61,871 bases of DNA from Pseudoflavonifractor sp. MSJ-30 (GTDB lineage Bacteria; Bacillota; Clostridia; Oscillospirales; Oscillospiraceae), in assembly GCF_018918045.1 (NCBI RefSeq), contig NZ_JAHLPU010000006.1, positions 1 to 61,871 of the forward strand, read 5' to 3'. The translations under genes were made by a program, and so were the position numbers. The notes beneath the pieces were generated by a model that worked only from the letters and a program-made list of their open reading frames with translations, ran no database searches and had not been told where the DNA came from. Positions 32,966 to 41,431 of the stretch are shown here, piece by piece. Every line of letters starts with the position of its first letter. Position 1 is the stretch's first letter.

Positions 32966-34924
32966 ATGAAAAAAGAAAGGATAAAAGTTTATATCTACAC
33001 GCGAGTATCCACCGCTATGCAGATTGACGGATATTCTTTGGATGCCCAGAAATCCAGAATGAAAGCCTATGCCGAGTTCAATGACTATGAGATTGTGGGC
33101 GAATATGAGGACGCCGGAAAATCCGGCAAGTCCATAGAGGGCAGAATCCAGTTCAATCAGATGATGGAGGACATCAAGTCCGGCAAGGACGGCGTATCCT
33201 ATGTGCTGGTGTTCAAGCTTTCGCGCTTCGGCAGAAATGCGGCAGACGTTCTTTCCACTTTACAGGTCATGCAGGACTTTGGCGTTAACCTAATCTGTGT
33301 GGAGGACGGGATTGATTCCTCCAAGGACGCAGGAAAGCTGATGATTTCCGTTCTTTCGGCTGTGGCTGAAGTTGAGCGTGAAAATATCCGTGTGCAGACC
33401 ATGGAGGGCAGAATCCAGAAAGCCCGCGAGGGGAAATGGAACGGCGGCTTTGCGCCCTACGGCTATCAGCTGGAAAAAGGACAGCTGATCATCAACGAGG
33501 AAGAAGCGGCGGCGATCCGCGTGATTTTTGACCAGTATGTGCATACGGATACCGGCGCAAACGGCCTTGCAAAATACCTTGCGACCCATGGAATTCATAA
33601 AATCCAGCGGCAAAACGGCAAAAATCCGCTGTTTGACGCTGCCTTGATTAGAAGAATACTGAAAAATCCTGTGTACTGCGGGAAAATCGCCTATGGCAGA
33701 CGCAGGACAGAGAAGGTACATGGCACCCGAAACGATTACCGTCTGGTGGAGCAGGATGATTATTTGCTGGTGGACGGTCTGCACGAAGGAATTGTCTCCG
33801 AAGAACTATGGCATGAGGCGCAGGTCAAGCTGCTGGCGCAGGCGGAGAAGTACGAACACGTCAACCGTGGCAAGGACACCAAGATTCATCTGCTGTCCGG
33901 TATCGTAAAATGCCCGATCTGCGGTGTGGGAATGTACGGCAACAAAAGCATCAAGCACAAGGCGGACGGCTCAAAATACAAGGATTTCTATTACTACGGC
34001 TGCAAGCACCGCACGATGACGCACGGGCATAAATGCGACTTCAGGAAGCAGATCAACGAAGAACTGCTGGACAACGCCGTGGCGGAGGTTATCGTCAAGC
34101 TGGTGAGCAATCCAAAGTTTGCCGCCATGATGCAGGAAAAAATCAGCATGAAGGTGGATACCACTGCCATCGAGCAGGAGATCGCGGCCCATGAAAAGCA
34201 GCTTCGCCAGAGCTATTCTGTAAAAGCGCGATTGATTGACGAGATTGACTCTCTCGATCCCGATGATAAGCACTACATGAAGCGCAAGGCAGACCTTGAT
34301 GACCGGCTCTACAAGATGTATGATAAAATCGAAGATACGGAAAATCAGCTCATTGCTGCCAGGGCCAAGAAAATGGCAATCGAAGCGGAAAAGCTCACGG
34401 GTGACAATATCTACAAGGTGCTGATTTACTTCGATAAGCTCTATTCCGCTATGGACGACGAGGAAAAGCGGCAGCTCATGGAGTCCCTCATTTCTGAAAT
34501 CCAGATTTACGAGGAGCGCCAGCCCAACGGCCAATGGCTCAAGTCCATCAAATTCAAGCTCCCGATCATTGCAGAGGATATGAGTCTGAGTTTGGACAAC
34601 GATGCACATATTGAGACGGTTGTCTTGCTTTCCAAGGGCGAGATCGACTCGAAGAACATTCGGGTTGAGTTCTCTTTGGAAGATATGGATATGTCGGAGT
34701 TTCAGGATGGCGCAACCTATCCCCAGATCAAAGCGTATGTGTTGGAGCATACCGGTTTGAAGGTTTCCAGCCTGTACATCTCTCAGGTTAAGAAAAAGTG
34801 CGGACTGGAAGTTGGGAAGAACTATAATCTGCCGAAGTCTGAGGATGCCAGACAAGCCCCGAACTGTCCCCCGGAAAAAGAGAATGCAATCCGAGAGGCA
34901 TTGCAGTATTTTGGGATGATTTAA
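32966..34924 (+). CDS. Large serine recombinase (element integrase)
   Basis: A 652-residue protein. The resolvase domain has its catalytic Ser15 in YTRVSTAMQ, with LSAVAEVERENI later. A recombinase domain (NGGFAPYGY) and a zinc ribbon (CPICG...) follow, then a coiled coil. The ATG at 32966 has GAGG 8 bases upstream. The last 100 residues, from HIETVVLLSK onward, repeat the end of RlmD (AYVLEHTGLKVSSLYIS, ending FGMI). The attachment core at 34613 thus lies inside its own gene, and its C-terminus is replaced on each integration or excision. Confidence 0.92.
   Translation: MKKERIKVYIYTRVSTAMQIDGYSLDAQKSRMKAYAEFNDYEIVGEYEDAGKSGKSIEGRIQFNQMMEDIKSGKDGVSYVLVFKLSRFGRNAADVLSTLQVMQDFGVNLICVEDGIDSSKDAGKLMISVLSAVAEVERENIRVQTMEGRIQKAREGKWNGGFAPYGYQLEKGQLIINEEEAAAIRVIFDQYVHTDTGANGLAKYLATHGIHKIQRQNGKNPLFDAALIRRILKNPVYCGKIAYGRRRTEKVHGTRNDYRLVEQDDYLLVDGLHEGIVSEELWHEAQVKLLAQAEKYEHVNRGKDTKIHLLSGIVKCPICGVGMYGNKSIKHKADGSKYKDFYYYGCKHRTMTHGHKCDFRKQINEELLDNAVAEVIVKLVSNPKFAAMMQEKISMKVDTTAIEQEIAAHEKQLRQSYSVKARLIDEIDSLDPDDKHYMKRKADLDDRLYKMYDKIEDTENQLIAARAKKMAIEAEKLTGDNIYKVLIYFDKLYSAMDDEEKRQLMESLISEIQIYEERQPNGQWLKSIKFKLPIIAEDMSLSLDNDAHIETVVLLSKGEIDSKNIRVEFSLEDMDMSEFQDGATYPQIKAYVLEHTGLKVSSLYISQVKKKCGLEVGKNYNLPKSEDARQAPNCPPEKENAIREALQYFGMI
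34613..34620 (+). other. Predicted attR core inside the recombinase gene
   Basis: GAGACGGT, identical to the core in rlmD at 21585-21592 and in the same codon phase. Confidence 0.65.
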
Positions 34925-34988
34925 TTCACGTTGCCGTCCCAGAATCCCCAATGTCTCAGAGAAGCAAATGCTTTTGGAGGGGCATATT

Positions 34989-35234
34989 ATGACAAAACTG
35001 ATTCACGCATTCTATAACATGGATACCAACGCTGTAGAGCTAACCTATAACGATGGCTCTGTCCTCACGATTGACTGCGAGGAAGTGGAAAACCACTTCG
35101 ATGTTACCAACGGACAGATGGCAGACCTTGACTGGCTGCTTTACAATGTACCGATGGAATACGCCAGTCTGGTGCTGTCCGGGGAGATGGAGAACTACCT
35201 GAAAGGCCCTGCGCTCCATGGAATAGAAGATTAA
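34989..35234 (+). CDS. Small DUF6061-like protein
   Basis: An 81-residue acidic protein (YNMDTNAVELTYNDGSVLTIDC) resembling DUF6061, a family of unknown function in Clostridia. The ATG has GGAGGGG 7 bases upstream. It lies just outside the predicted right end of the element, so it may belong to an older element in the same site. Confidence 0.65.
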   Translation: MTKLIHAFYNMDTNAVELTYNDGSVLTIDCEEVENHFDVTNGQMADLDWLLYNVPMEYASLVLSGEMENYLKGPALHGIED

Positions 35235-35316
35235 AAAGATGTCGGTGCAGCATATTCCTATAAAAAGGCAATTCCGAAAACAGTTATGCAGCCCAAATCT
35301 TTGGACAAACGAAAAT

Positions 35317-35358
35317 CGCCAGTGAAGACACAGTATGGTGTCAACACTGGCGGCTTTT
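35317..35358 (+). terminator. Terminator between convergent genes
   Basis: CGCCAGTG and CACTGGCG form the stem with GCTTTTATTG after it. It lies directly at the end of hxlR copy 1 and can act on both strands. Confidence 0.65.
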
Positions 35359-35683
35359 ATTGTTTGGCCTTATATTCCTCACCCCAACTCCATAAGGAAT
35401 CCAGAACAGGCTTCAAACTATAGCCAAGCTCAGTCAGCGTATATTCTACACGGGGCGGAACCTCGGCATAAACCTTGCGTGTCAGCAGTCCGCTTTCCTC
35501 CATGTCCCGGAGCTGGGCGGTCAGCACCTTCTGGGAAACATGGCCGATGGATTTTTTCAATTCCCCAAAGCGCTTGGTTCCGGGCATCAAATCCCGCAGG
35601 ATCAGTACCTTCCATTTATCACCGATCAGCATGAGGGTGGTTTCTACAGGGCAGGCCGGAAGTTCTTTCTTTTCTTCGCTCAT
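35357..35683 (-). CDS. HxlR family regulator, copy 1
   Basis: A 108-residue winged-helix protein of the HxlR/MarR-like family (WKVLILRDLMPGTKRFGELKKSIG...VSQKVLTAQLRDMEESG). Cys9 in LPACPVETT sits where redox-sensing HxlR proteins carry their reactive cysteine. It is divergent from a cupin gene, with a CACAATATTGTG operator between. The start at 35683 has GGAGG upstream. A very similar copy is at 45314-45646. Confidence 0.88.
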   Translation of the reverse strand: MSEEKKELPACPVETTLMLIGDKWKVLILRDLMPGTKRFGELKKSIGHVSQKVLTAQLRDMEESGLLTRKVYAEVPPRVEYTLTELGYSLKPVLDSLWSWGEEYKAKQ

Positions 35684-35710
35684 ACAGATTGCCTCCAATA
35701 GTTTCCTTTT

Positions 35711-35767
35711 GGTAACTACACCACAATATTGTGCTTACTTTACAGAATTGCGCTACGGTGATATTGT
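35711..35767 (+). promoter_or_regulatory. HxlR operator and cupin promoter
   Basis: GGTAACTACA then the perfect palindrome CACAATATTGTG (35722-35733) and CTTACTTTAC. Overlapping its right edge is a promoter TTTACA (35739-35744), 17-base spacer, TATTGT (35762-35767). The same block recurs at 45748-45802 and in part at 46771-46800. Confidence 0.75.
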
Positions 35768-35828
35768 AATACCAACGAAAGGAAAAAGCAACCTTTCCCA
35801 ATTAAAATACACTTTGGAGGTAATCACC

Positions 35829-36182
35829 ATGAAAAACTACACAAAGACAAGCATTGGAAACGAAGGAAGAGTGGAGCTTCATGACGCGCTGGGCTTGACC
35901 GGTGCAGAGGTCAGCATCAATGCGCTTCCCGCCGGCGCTGGTGTTCCCTTCGTTCACTCCCACAAGGAGAATGAAGAAATCTACGGAATCCTGTCAGGTC
36001 ATGGCAAAGCAATCATCGACGGTGAAGAAATCACCCTTGCCGCAGGCGATTGGCTGAGAATTGCTCCCGCAGCAAAACGACAGTTCTTTGCCGCAAACGA
36101 CGCGGGAATCGTTTATGTTTGTGTTCAGGTAAAAGCAAATTCCCTTGGCGGCTTCACGGCAGAGGACGCTGTGGTATATTGA
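35829..36182 (+). CDS. Cupin domain protein
   Basis: A 117-residue single-domain cupin with the metal ligands HSHKENEEIYGILSG and a second motif AAGDWLRIAP. It is divergent from hxlR copy 1. A strong TTTGGAGG site precedes the ATG. Cupins next to HxlR regulators often act on reactive aldehydes, quinones or sugars; the substrate here is unknown. Confidence 0.82.
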   Translation: MKNYTKTSIGNEGRVELHDALGLTGAEVSINALPAGAGVPFVHSHKENEEIYGILSGHGKAIIDGEEITLAAGDWLRIAPAAKRQFFAANDAGIVYVCVQVKANSLGGFTAEDAVVY

Positions 36183-36186
36183 TGCA

Positions 36187-36216
36187 ATGCCCCGCAAGAA
36201 TAAAAATGCGGGGCAT
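36187..36216 (+). terminator. Hairpin after the cupin gene
   Basis: ATGCCCCGCA and TGCGGGGCAT form a 10-bp stem just past the stop. No U-run follows, so it may protect RNA ends rather than terminate. Confidence 0.45.
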
Positions 36217-36288
36217 TACGGTATTGTATGGTACTATATTTCAAGAAAAAAAGATGGTGCAGAGTCATTGTAAAGCGGGGGTAACGTC

Positions 36289-37068
36289 ATGAACCAGGAT
36301 CAGCGGAGAAGATATCTAATCGAAGAATTACTGTGGGAGCGTCCTTCCTGCCGCCGCCAGGAGATTCCGGCAGATGCTGACCGTCAGAAGGTTCTGCTGC
36401 GTGGGTTAATGAATGTTCGTCATCCGGCAGCCATAGGTAAGGAATTTCTGGAAGTGCAGGATGCCTACTTGCAAGAGGAACTGGCTGCAAAGAAGATTAC
36501 CCGGCTGTCTGAACTGCCCCCGGTGCGGGAGGGAATCTATCTCTGGCGTGGGGACATTACCACGCTGGAATGCGGTGCCATTGTCAACGCTGCCAACAGC
36601 GGCATGACTGGCTGCTACCAGCCCTGCCATAACTGCATCGACAACTGCATCCACACCTATGCAGGGGTGCAGCTCCGTTTGAAGTGCGCGGAGATTATGG
36701 CGGAGCAAGGCTATGCCGAACCTACCGGGCAGGCGAAAATCACTCCCGCCTACAACCTTCCCTGTGAGTATGTGATCCACACCGTAGGGCCCATTGTGCA
36801 GGGAAAACTGGCACAGGAGCATTGCGCTCTGTTGGAATCCTGCTACCGTTCCTGTCTGAAACTGGCGGATGAAAACGGGGTGGGAAGCATTGCATTCTGC
36901 TGCATTTCCACAGGCGTATTTATGTTTCCCAATGACAAAGCGGCAGAGATTGCCGTGGACACGGTACGCAAATACAAGACCGAAACCGGAAGTAAGATCG
37001 AGGTGGTATTCAATGTTTTCAAAGAACAGGACGAAAGAATCTACAGGGAGCTGCTCAGAGCAGATTGA
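36289..37068 (+). CDS. Zinc-containing macrodomain ADP-ribosyl hydrolase, copy 1
   Basis: A 259-residue Zn-macro protein. The N-terminal helical part is followed by the macrodomain: GDITTLECGAIVNAANSGMTGCYQPCH, with Cys/His zinc ligands in CYQPCHNCIDNCIH, and CISTGVFMFP. In Staphylococcus and Streptococcus such macrodomains reverse ADP-ribosylation made by the linked sirtuin SirTM. Here the sirtuin gene overlaps its end by 56 bases. The lipoylated carrier GcvH-L and ligase LplA of those operons are absent. Confidence 0.88.
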   Translation: MNQDQRRRYLIEELLWERPSCRRQEIPADADRQKVLLRGLMNVRHPAAIGKEFLEVQDAYLQEELAAKKITRLSELPPVREGIYLWRGDITTLECGAIVNAANSGMTGCYQPCHNCIDNCIHTYAGVQLRLKCAEIMAEQGYAEPTGQAKITPAYNLPCEYVIHTVGPIVQGKLAQEHCALLESCYRSCLKLADENGVGSIAFCCISTGVFMFPNDKAAEIAVDTVRKYKTETGSKIEVVFNVFKEQDERIYRELLRAD

Positions 37069-37951
37069 GCGGCTGCAAGCCTCTTTGGAAACTGCGGATG
37101 CTATCGTAATCGGTGCTGGTGCAGGGTTATCCACCTCCGCTGGACTGACCTACAGCGGGGAACGGTTTGAACGGTACTTTTCAGACTTCCACCAGAAATA
37201 TGGGATCACAGATATATATTCCGGCGGCTTTTATCCCTTTGCAACCCTGGAGGAATACTGGGCCTGGTGGAGCCGCCATATTTTCTACAACCGCTATGTG
37301 GACGCCCCGCTTCCGGTCTATCAGGAGTTGCTGGCGCTGGTAAAGGACAAGGACTATTTTGTGCTGACCACCAATGTGGATCACCAGTTCCAGCGGGCAG
37401 GCTTTGACAAAAGCCGTCTGTTTTACACCCAGGGCGACTATGGCTTGTGGCAGTGTTCCAAAGCCTGCCACAATAAGACCTATGACAATGAGGCGGAAGT
37501 CCGGCAGATGCTTGCCCAGCAGCAGAATACGAAAATCCCCTCCGAGCTGATTCCTCGCTGCCCGGTTTGTGGCGCACCCATGACCATGAACCTTCGGTGC
37601 GACGATACCTTCGTGCAGGATCGGGGATGGTATGCTGCCTCTGAAAGGTATGCCAATTTCCTGCGGCATCACAAACAGGGCAAGGTGCTGTTTCTGGAAC
37701 TGGGGGTTGGCAACAACACGCCGGGCATCATCAAATATCCTTTCTGGAGATACACCATGGAAAACCCGGATGCGATTTATGTCTGCATCAATCATGGCCA
37801 GGCATATGCGCCGCTGGAAATTGCTGAACGTTCTATCTGTCTGAATGCAGATATTGCGTTCGTTTTGTCTGAGCTGCAGAGCAAGCCCGTTTGTGAGCGT
37901 TGCTTATCTCCCGTTTCTCCGTGCTCCTGCGATTCATTCAAAGGGCTGTGA
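37013..37951 (+). CDS. SirTM-type sirtuin (protein ADP-ribosyltransferase), copy 1
   Basis: A 312-residue Sir2-fold protein with the NAD loop IGAGAGLSTSAG, the TTNVDHQFQ motif, GDYGLWQC, and zinc cysteines in CSKAC and CPVCG. SirTM enzymes of pathogenic Firmicutes ADP-ribosylate a lipoylated protein rather than deacylate. The ATG at 37013 lies inside the macrodomain gene in another frame. A cysteine-rich extra tail (CERCLSPVSPCSC) is not present in copy 2. Confidence 0.87.
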   Translation: MFSKNRTKESTGSCSEQIERLQASLETADAIVIGAGAGLSTSAGLTYSGERFERYFSDFHQKYGITDIYSGGFYPFATLEEYWAWWSRHIFYNRYVDAPLPVYQELLALVKDKDYFVLTTNVDHQFQRAGFDKSRLFYTQGDYGLWQCSKACHNKTYDNEAEVRQMLAQQQNTKIPSELIPRCPVCGAPMTMNLRCDDTFVQDRGWYAASERYANFLRHHKQGKVLFLELGVGNNTPGIIKYPFWRYTMENPDAIYVCINHGQAYAPLEIAERSICLNADIAFVLSELQSKPVCERCLSPVSPCSCDSFKGL

Positions 37952-38495
37952 TATCAGTTTGTCCCAATCCGCAAGCCGGATGAACTCTGCTGCTTTTGCT
38001 CCCACAGTCAAACTGAATCTCGCCGAATTTGCTGTCGCTGTCTGCCTGGTAAAGGTAGGCCGCGGCGGCGATTTTTTATTCCCACATTGCTCCGGATTTG
38101 AGTGCACATTGGCCGAAGTCCCATAAGGGAGCATTGATTTTGATCAGGTTGGTGAGTTCAATTTCGGAAAGCAAGGATGTCGTAAAACACGCCGCCCTTA
38201 TCCCGGATTGCTTTTGGAATCATCCCGGGATTGGAGTGTTTTTTTCGTCTTTTGACATAACGATATTGGGGAGAGTGGATTGCTTCCGCTTCTTTCGGTT
38301 CCCTTTCCCATGCACCTGATACGGCACAGCTTCCCATTTATCTCTCCCAACGATCTGTGATCGCATTTGGGGAATATTAAAAAAGGGGGGCGCAAGCAGC
38401 GAAAAGACGAAGCTGCCTGCGCCCCGGGAGTATGAAGCGTGAATTGATTGTCAATACACATCGGTAGCGGTTGTTATCATGATCCTCTTTCGCTG
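37952..38495. other. 544-base gap with decayed sequence
   Basis: No intact gene seen. 38179-38330 matches 41280-41431, the 3' end and downstream hairpin of the regulator at 41382. On the minus strand around 37960-38170, short frames broken by stops suggest an eroded gene I do not recognise. Confidence 0.5.
38179..38330. repeat. Duplicate of the 3' end of the element-type regulator
   Basis: About 150 bp closely matching 41280-41431, including the hairpin ATCCCGG...CCGGGAT and the codons for the basic C-terminal tail on the minus strand. It breaks off where coding homology would continue, so it is a remnant of another copy. Confidence 0.75.
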
Positions 38496-39698
38496 TCAGG
38501 ACGCTTGGGATACCCTGCTTTGCTGCTCTGCCAGAATCACCATGACCCCAAGGGAGAGAATCAGGCACAGGGGAAACACGCTACCTGCCAGCAGCCCTTT
38601 TTGCAGGCTATTGTCTGTCAGCTCCGACACGGTTCCCACCAGCCAGGGACCCAGCGCCCCGCCCAAATCCCCAGCCATGGCAAGCAGAGCGAACATGGCG
38701 GTTCCGCCCCGGGGCAGTCTGGCAGAAGAGATGCTGATGGTTCCCGGCCATAGAATCCCCACGGAAAAACCGCACAGAATGCAGCCGGTCAAGCCCACGA
38801 AGGGAAGCCGGGACAGAGCTGCCAGCAGATGGCAGATCAGGCACAGCGCCCCGGAGCAGTACATAAACTGCATCAGATTCATCCGGTGACCGAATTTTCC
38901 GTAGAGCATCCGGCTGATGCCCATGGCGGCGGCAAAGAGACAGGGTCCGGCAAGGTCGCCTGCCGCCTTGGAAAAACCGATGGCAGATTCGGTATATGCC
39001 GATGCCCACTGCGCCATGGCAAGCTCACTGGCTCCGGCGCAGACCATCAGCACAATCGCCGTCCAGAACACTGGGACTCGAAGCAGGCTCCCGATGGACA
39101 TACTATGTCCCTCTTTTACCGGCGGTTCGATGGGGCAGGTGGCAAAATTATAGATGTTGAAAAGGGGTACCAGCGCCCAGAGGCAGGCAAGCAGCTTCCA
39201 ATTCTCAATGCCGAAGACACGGAAGAACGCGGTGGACGCAATCACCACCCCCACGCTTCCCCAGCAGTAGAAGGAATGCAGCAGGCTCATCACCGCTTCC
39301 TTTCGCTGGAAGGGACAGGCTTCCACGATGGGACTGCACAGGACCTCAATCAGTCCGCTGCCAACAGCATACACCACCGCGCTCAGCAAAATCCCCCAGA
39401 AGGGACTGCCCAGAAGCTCCGGCAAGACCGCAAGTCCCATCAGTCCCCCTGCCGAACAAAGACAGGAAGCCAGAATACATTTGCGGTAGCCAATCCGATC
39501 CACATATCGGGCGCACAGAATATCCACCACAAGCTGGGTCAGGAAAAACACCGTGGAGATCATGGCGATGCGCCCCAGGGGAATCCCATAGCTGCGGTGA
39601 AAGGTCAGGTACAGTAGCGGCGCGAAGTTGGCGGAAATGGCCTGGGTGACAAACCCCAGATAGCAGGCGGTCAGAGTGCGTTTGTAGGAGCGTTTCAT
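38496..39698 (-). CDS. MFS transporter
   Basis: A 400-residue major facilitator protein with about 12 membrane spans and the loop motif DRIGYRK between spans 2 and 3. The general build resembles sugar or drug exporters of the FucP/YfkF type; the substrate cannot be told. It is divergent from the broken AraC-type gene at 39815, whose product probably once regulated it. Confidence 0.82.
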   Translation of the reverse strand: MKRSYKRTLTACYLGFVTQAISANFAPLLYLTFHRSYGIPLGRIAMISTVFFLTQLVVDILCARYVDRIGYRKCILASCLCSAGGLMGLAVLPELLGSPFWGILLSAVVYAVGSGLIEVLCSPIVEACPFQRKEAVMSLLHSFYCWGSVGVVIASTAFFRVFGIENWKLLACLWALVPLFNIYNFATCPIEPPVKEGHSMSIGSLLRVPVFWTAIVLMVCAGASELAMAQWASAYTESAIGFSKAAGDLAGPCLFAAAMGISRMLYGKFGHRMNLMQFMYCSGALCLICHLLAALSRLPFVGLTGCILCGFSVGILWPGTISISSARLPRGGTAMFALLAMAGDLGGALGPWLVGTVSELTDNSLQKGLLAGSVFPLCLILSLGVMVILAEQQSRVSQAS

Positions 39699-39814
39699 AT
39701 TGACTTTCCTCCCGATGTGAACTAGAATGTAATGGAATTATATGATTTCTACACGCGTTACACAATGCAGAATCTGGGATTAATCTTACACAATCTCACA
39801 TTTTGGAGGAAGCC

Positions 39815-40604
39815 ATGGCACATCTGACCTCATATCCGAAGATTCTTACGGACGAGACCATGAAGGAGGTTGCCCACCACGGAAACCCGGAGTTTCCCCT
39901 GGGCTACTATGTGGAGGACATCTGGGAATTTGATTTTCACTGCGTGGATTGGCACTGGCACCCGGAGGTGGAGGTCATCTATGTTCTGGAGGGAACCGCC
40001 ACCGTACTGGCTGGCAGCGGCAGCTACCGGCTGAGCGCCGGAACCGCCGCCTTTCTCAACACCCAGGTGATCCACTGCTTCCGGGGTGGATATTCAGGTT
40101 TTCTCCCCGGAAACCTTCGAAGACGGGGCGGTGCTGGATTGTCTGCGAGAGGTGATTGCCCATCAGGAGCAGAGCAGCCCCAGCGAGTTTCGCACGGTCC
40201 GGCTTCTGATGGCGCTGTGGGAAGCAATCGGCAGTCGGGTACGCACAGAAGGCAACCCGGAAGACCGTGGTCTCCGCGCCCAGGCCCAGCTTCAAAGGAT
40301 GATGCAGTATGTCCACACCCACTATGCAGGCAAGGTGACTCTGGAGGAACTTGCCGGGGAGGTATCCATCAGCAAAAGCAGTGCCATGAAGCTGTTCCGG
40401 CAGTATCTGCACACATCGCCCATCGACTATCTGATCAGCTATCGTCTGAAGCAGGCGGCGAAGCTGCTGACCACTACCCGCGGTAGCGTCAGTGCCATCG
40501 CGGAGCAGACCGGCTTCGAGAATGTGGGTTATTTCTGCCGGAAGTTCAAGGCGGTGTTTTCTCAGACCCCCAGCCAGTACCGCAGGGAGTCACAGGAACC
40601 ATAA
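39815..40604 (+). pseudogene. AraC family regulator, frameshifted and internally deleted
   Basis: The N-terminal cupin-like part (HWHPEVEVIYVLEGTATVLAG) is in one frame up to about 40080. The AraC HTH part (TLEELAGEVSISKSSAMKLFRQYL and AEQTGFENVGYFCRKFKAVF) continues in another. The stretch between is shorter than normal by tens of residues, so a deletion as well as a shift probably occurred near 40080-40130. The ATG has TTTTGGAGGA. Divergent from the MFS transporter gene. Confidence 0.75.
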
Positions 40605-40607
40605 AAA

Positions 40608-40640
40608 GGACCCGGCGATGCTGCGCCGGGTCCCTATTTT
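40608..40640 (+). terminator. Bidirectional terminator
   Basis: GGACCCGGCG and CGCCGGGTCC stem, then CTATTTTA on the plus strand. On the minus strand it follows the acetyltransferase stop at once, with TTTTTAT after it. Confidence 0.75.
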
Positions 40641-41167
40641 AGCGGATAGTCGTAAAAGAGGAAGTCTGTCAAGCCGGTGCTTTCGTAATACAGCCGCCTT
40701 GTGCCGCAGTGATGAAAGCCATAGGCTTCATACAGCTTCTGGGCGGGTTTGTTGGTGGCGATGGCATCCAGACGAAGCGTCCGCTTCCCCCTTGCCCGGG
40801 CAAATGCCCCAATCGCGTCCAGCGCCGCCCTGGCATAGCCCCGCCCCTGATGATCCGGATGGATGGCAAGAAGGTGAATCACCAGAACCTCCCCTTCCGA
40901 TGAAGGTACAGACCAGCTTCCCTCCCGGTAGGCATCCGGTTGGGTTTCCGTCAGTGCTACCGCGCCAATCAGCGCGGCGGCATCCCACAGAAGAAACATT
41001 TCCCCCTTTTGAATGTAGCGAATCCAATCCTCATCCGCGGGATAGATTTCCTTTTTCCATTGAAGAATCCCGGCATATTCTTCAGAGCTGTCAAGCAGCT
41101 TCCAATAGAGGTTCCGAATCAGCGGCAGCTGTTCCAGCCCCGCCGCTGTCAGTGTCAAACAGTTCAT
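40634..41167 (-). CDS. GNAT family N-acetyltransferase
   Basis: A 177-residue acetyltransferase with LAIHPDHQGRGYARAAL (acetyl-CoA loop) and NKPAQKLYEAYGFHHCG. The second of two ATGs (41167) has AGGGAG 6 bases upstream. Alone between a pseudogene and the regulator. Substrate unknown. Confidence 0.82.
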   Translation of the reverse strand: MNCLTLTAAGLEQLPLIRNLYWKLLDSSEEYAGILQWKKEIYPADEDWIRYIQKGEMFLLWDAAALIGAVALTETQPDAYREGSWSVPSSEGEVLVIHLLAIHPDHQGRGYARAALDAIGAFARARGKRTLRLDAIATNKPAQKLYEAYGFHHCGTRRLYYESTGLTDFLFYDYPLK

Positions 41168-41279
41168 GGGCATCTCCCTGAAAAATCCATTTTTGCTATT
41201 GTAGCGCAGATTGCCCGCACCCGCAATAGGGAGCAGGTGATAAATACCAGGATCCTGATGGCGTTTCCAAAGCAATGGG

Positions 41280-41431
41280 TGTCGTGAAACACGCCGCCCT
41301 TATCCCGGATTGCTTTTGGAATCATCCCGGGATTGGAGTGGTTTTTTCGTTTTCTGACATAACGATATTGGGGAAAGTGGATTACTTCCGCTTCTTTCGA
41401 TTCCCTTTTCCATGCACCTGATACGGCACAG
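41280..41431. repeat. Second copy of the 152-bp duplicated segment
   Basis: Partner of 38179-38330; it comprises the 3' end of the regulator gene and its downstream hairpin. Confidence 0.75.

Larger units (their letters stand above)
21585..34620. mobile_element. Integrative mobilizable element of about 13.0 kb in rlmD
   Basis: Bounded by identical GAGACGGT cores (21585-21592 and 34613-34620), each inside a His-x-Glu-Thr-Val coding context. Inside are a cargo of four genes, a MobV-type oriT, an HTH regulator, a CHC2 primase-like protein, a P4-type helicase, a MobV relaxase with a small accessory protein, a RhuM protein and a large serine recombinase. Base composition is visibly more AT-rich than the flanking genes. 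There are no type IV secretion genes, so it would need a helper for transfer. Exact ends await comparison with an empty site. Confidence 0.8.

Noticed and set aside
36289-37951. Assignment to the lipoate-linked SirTM operon of pathogens
   Set aside because: GcvH-L and LplA genes are absent from both copies, so only the enzyme families, not that pathway, are claimed.
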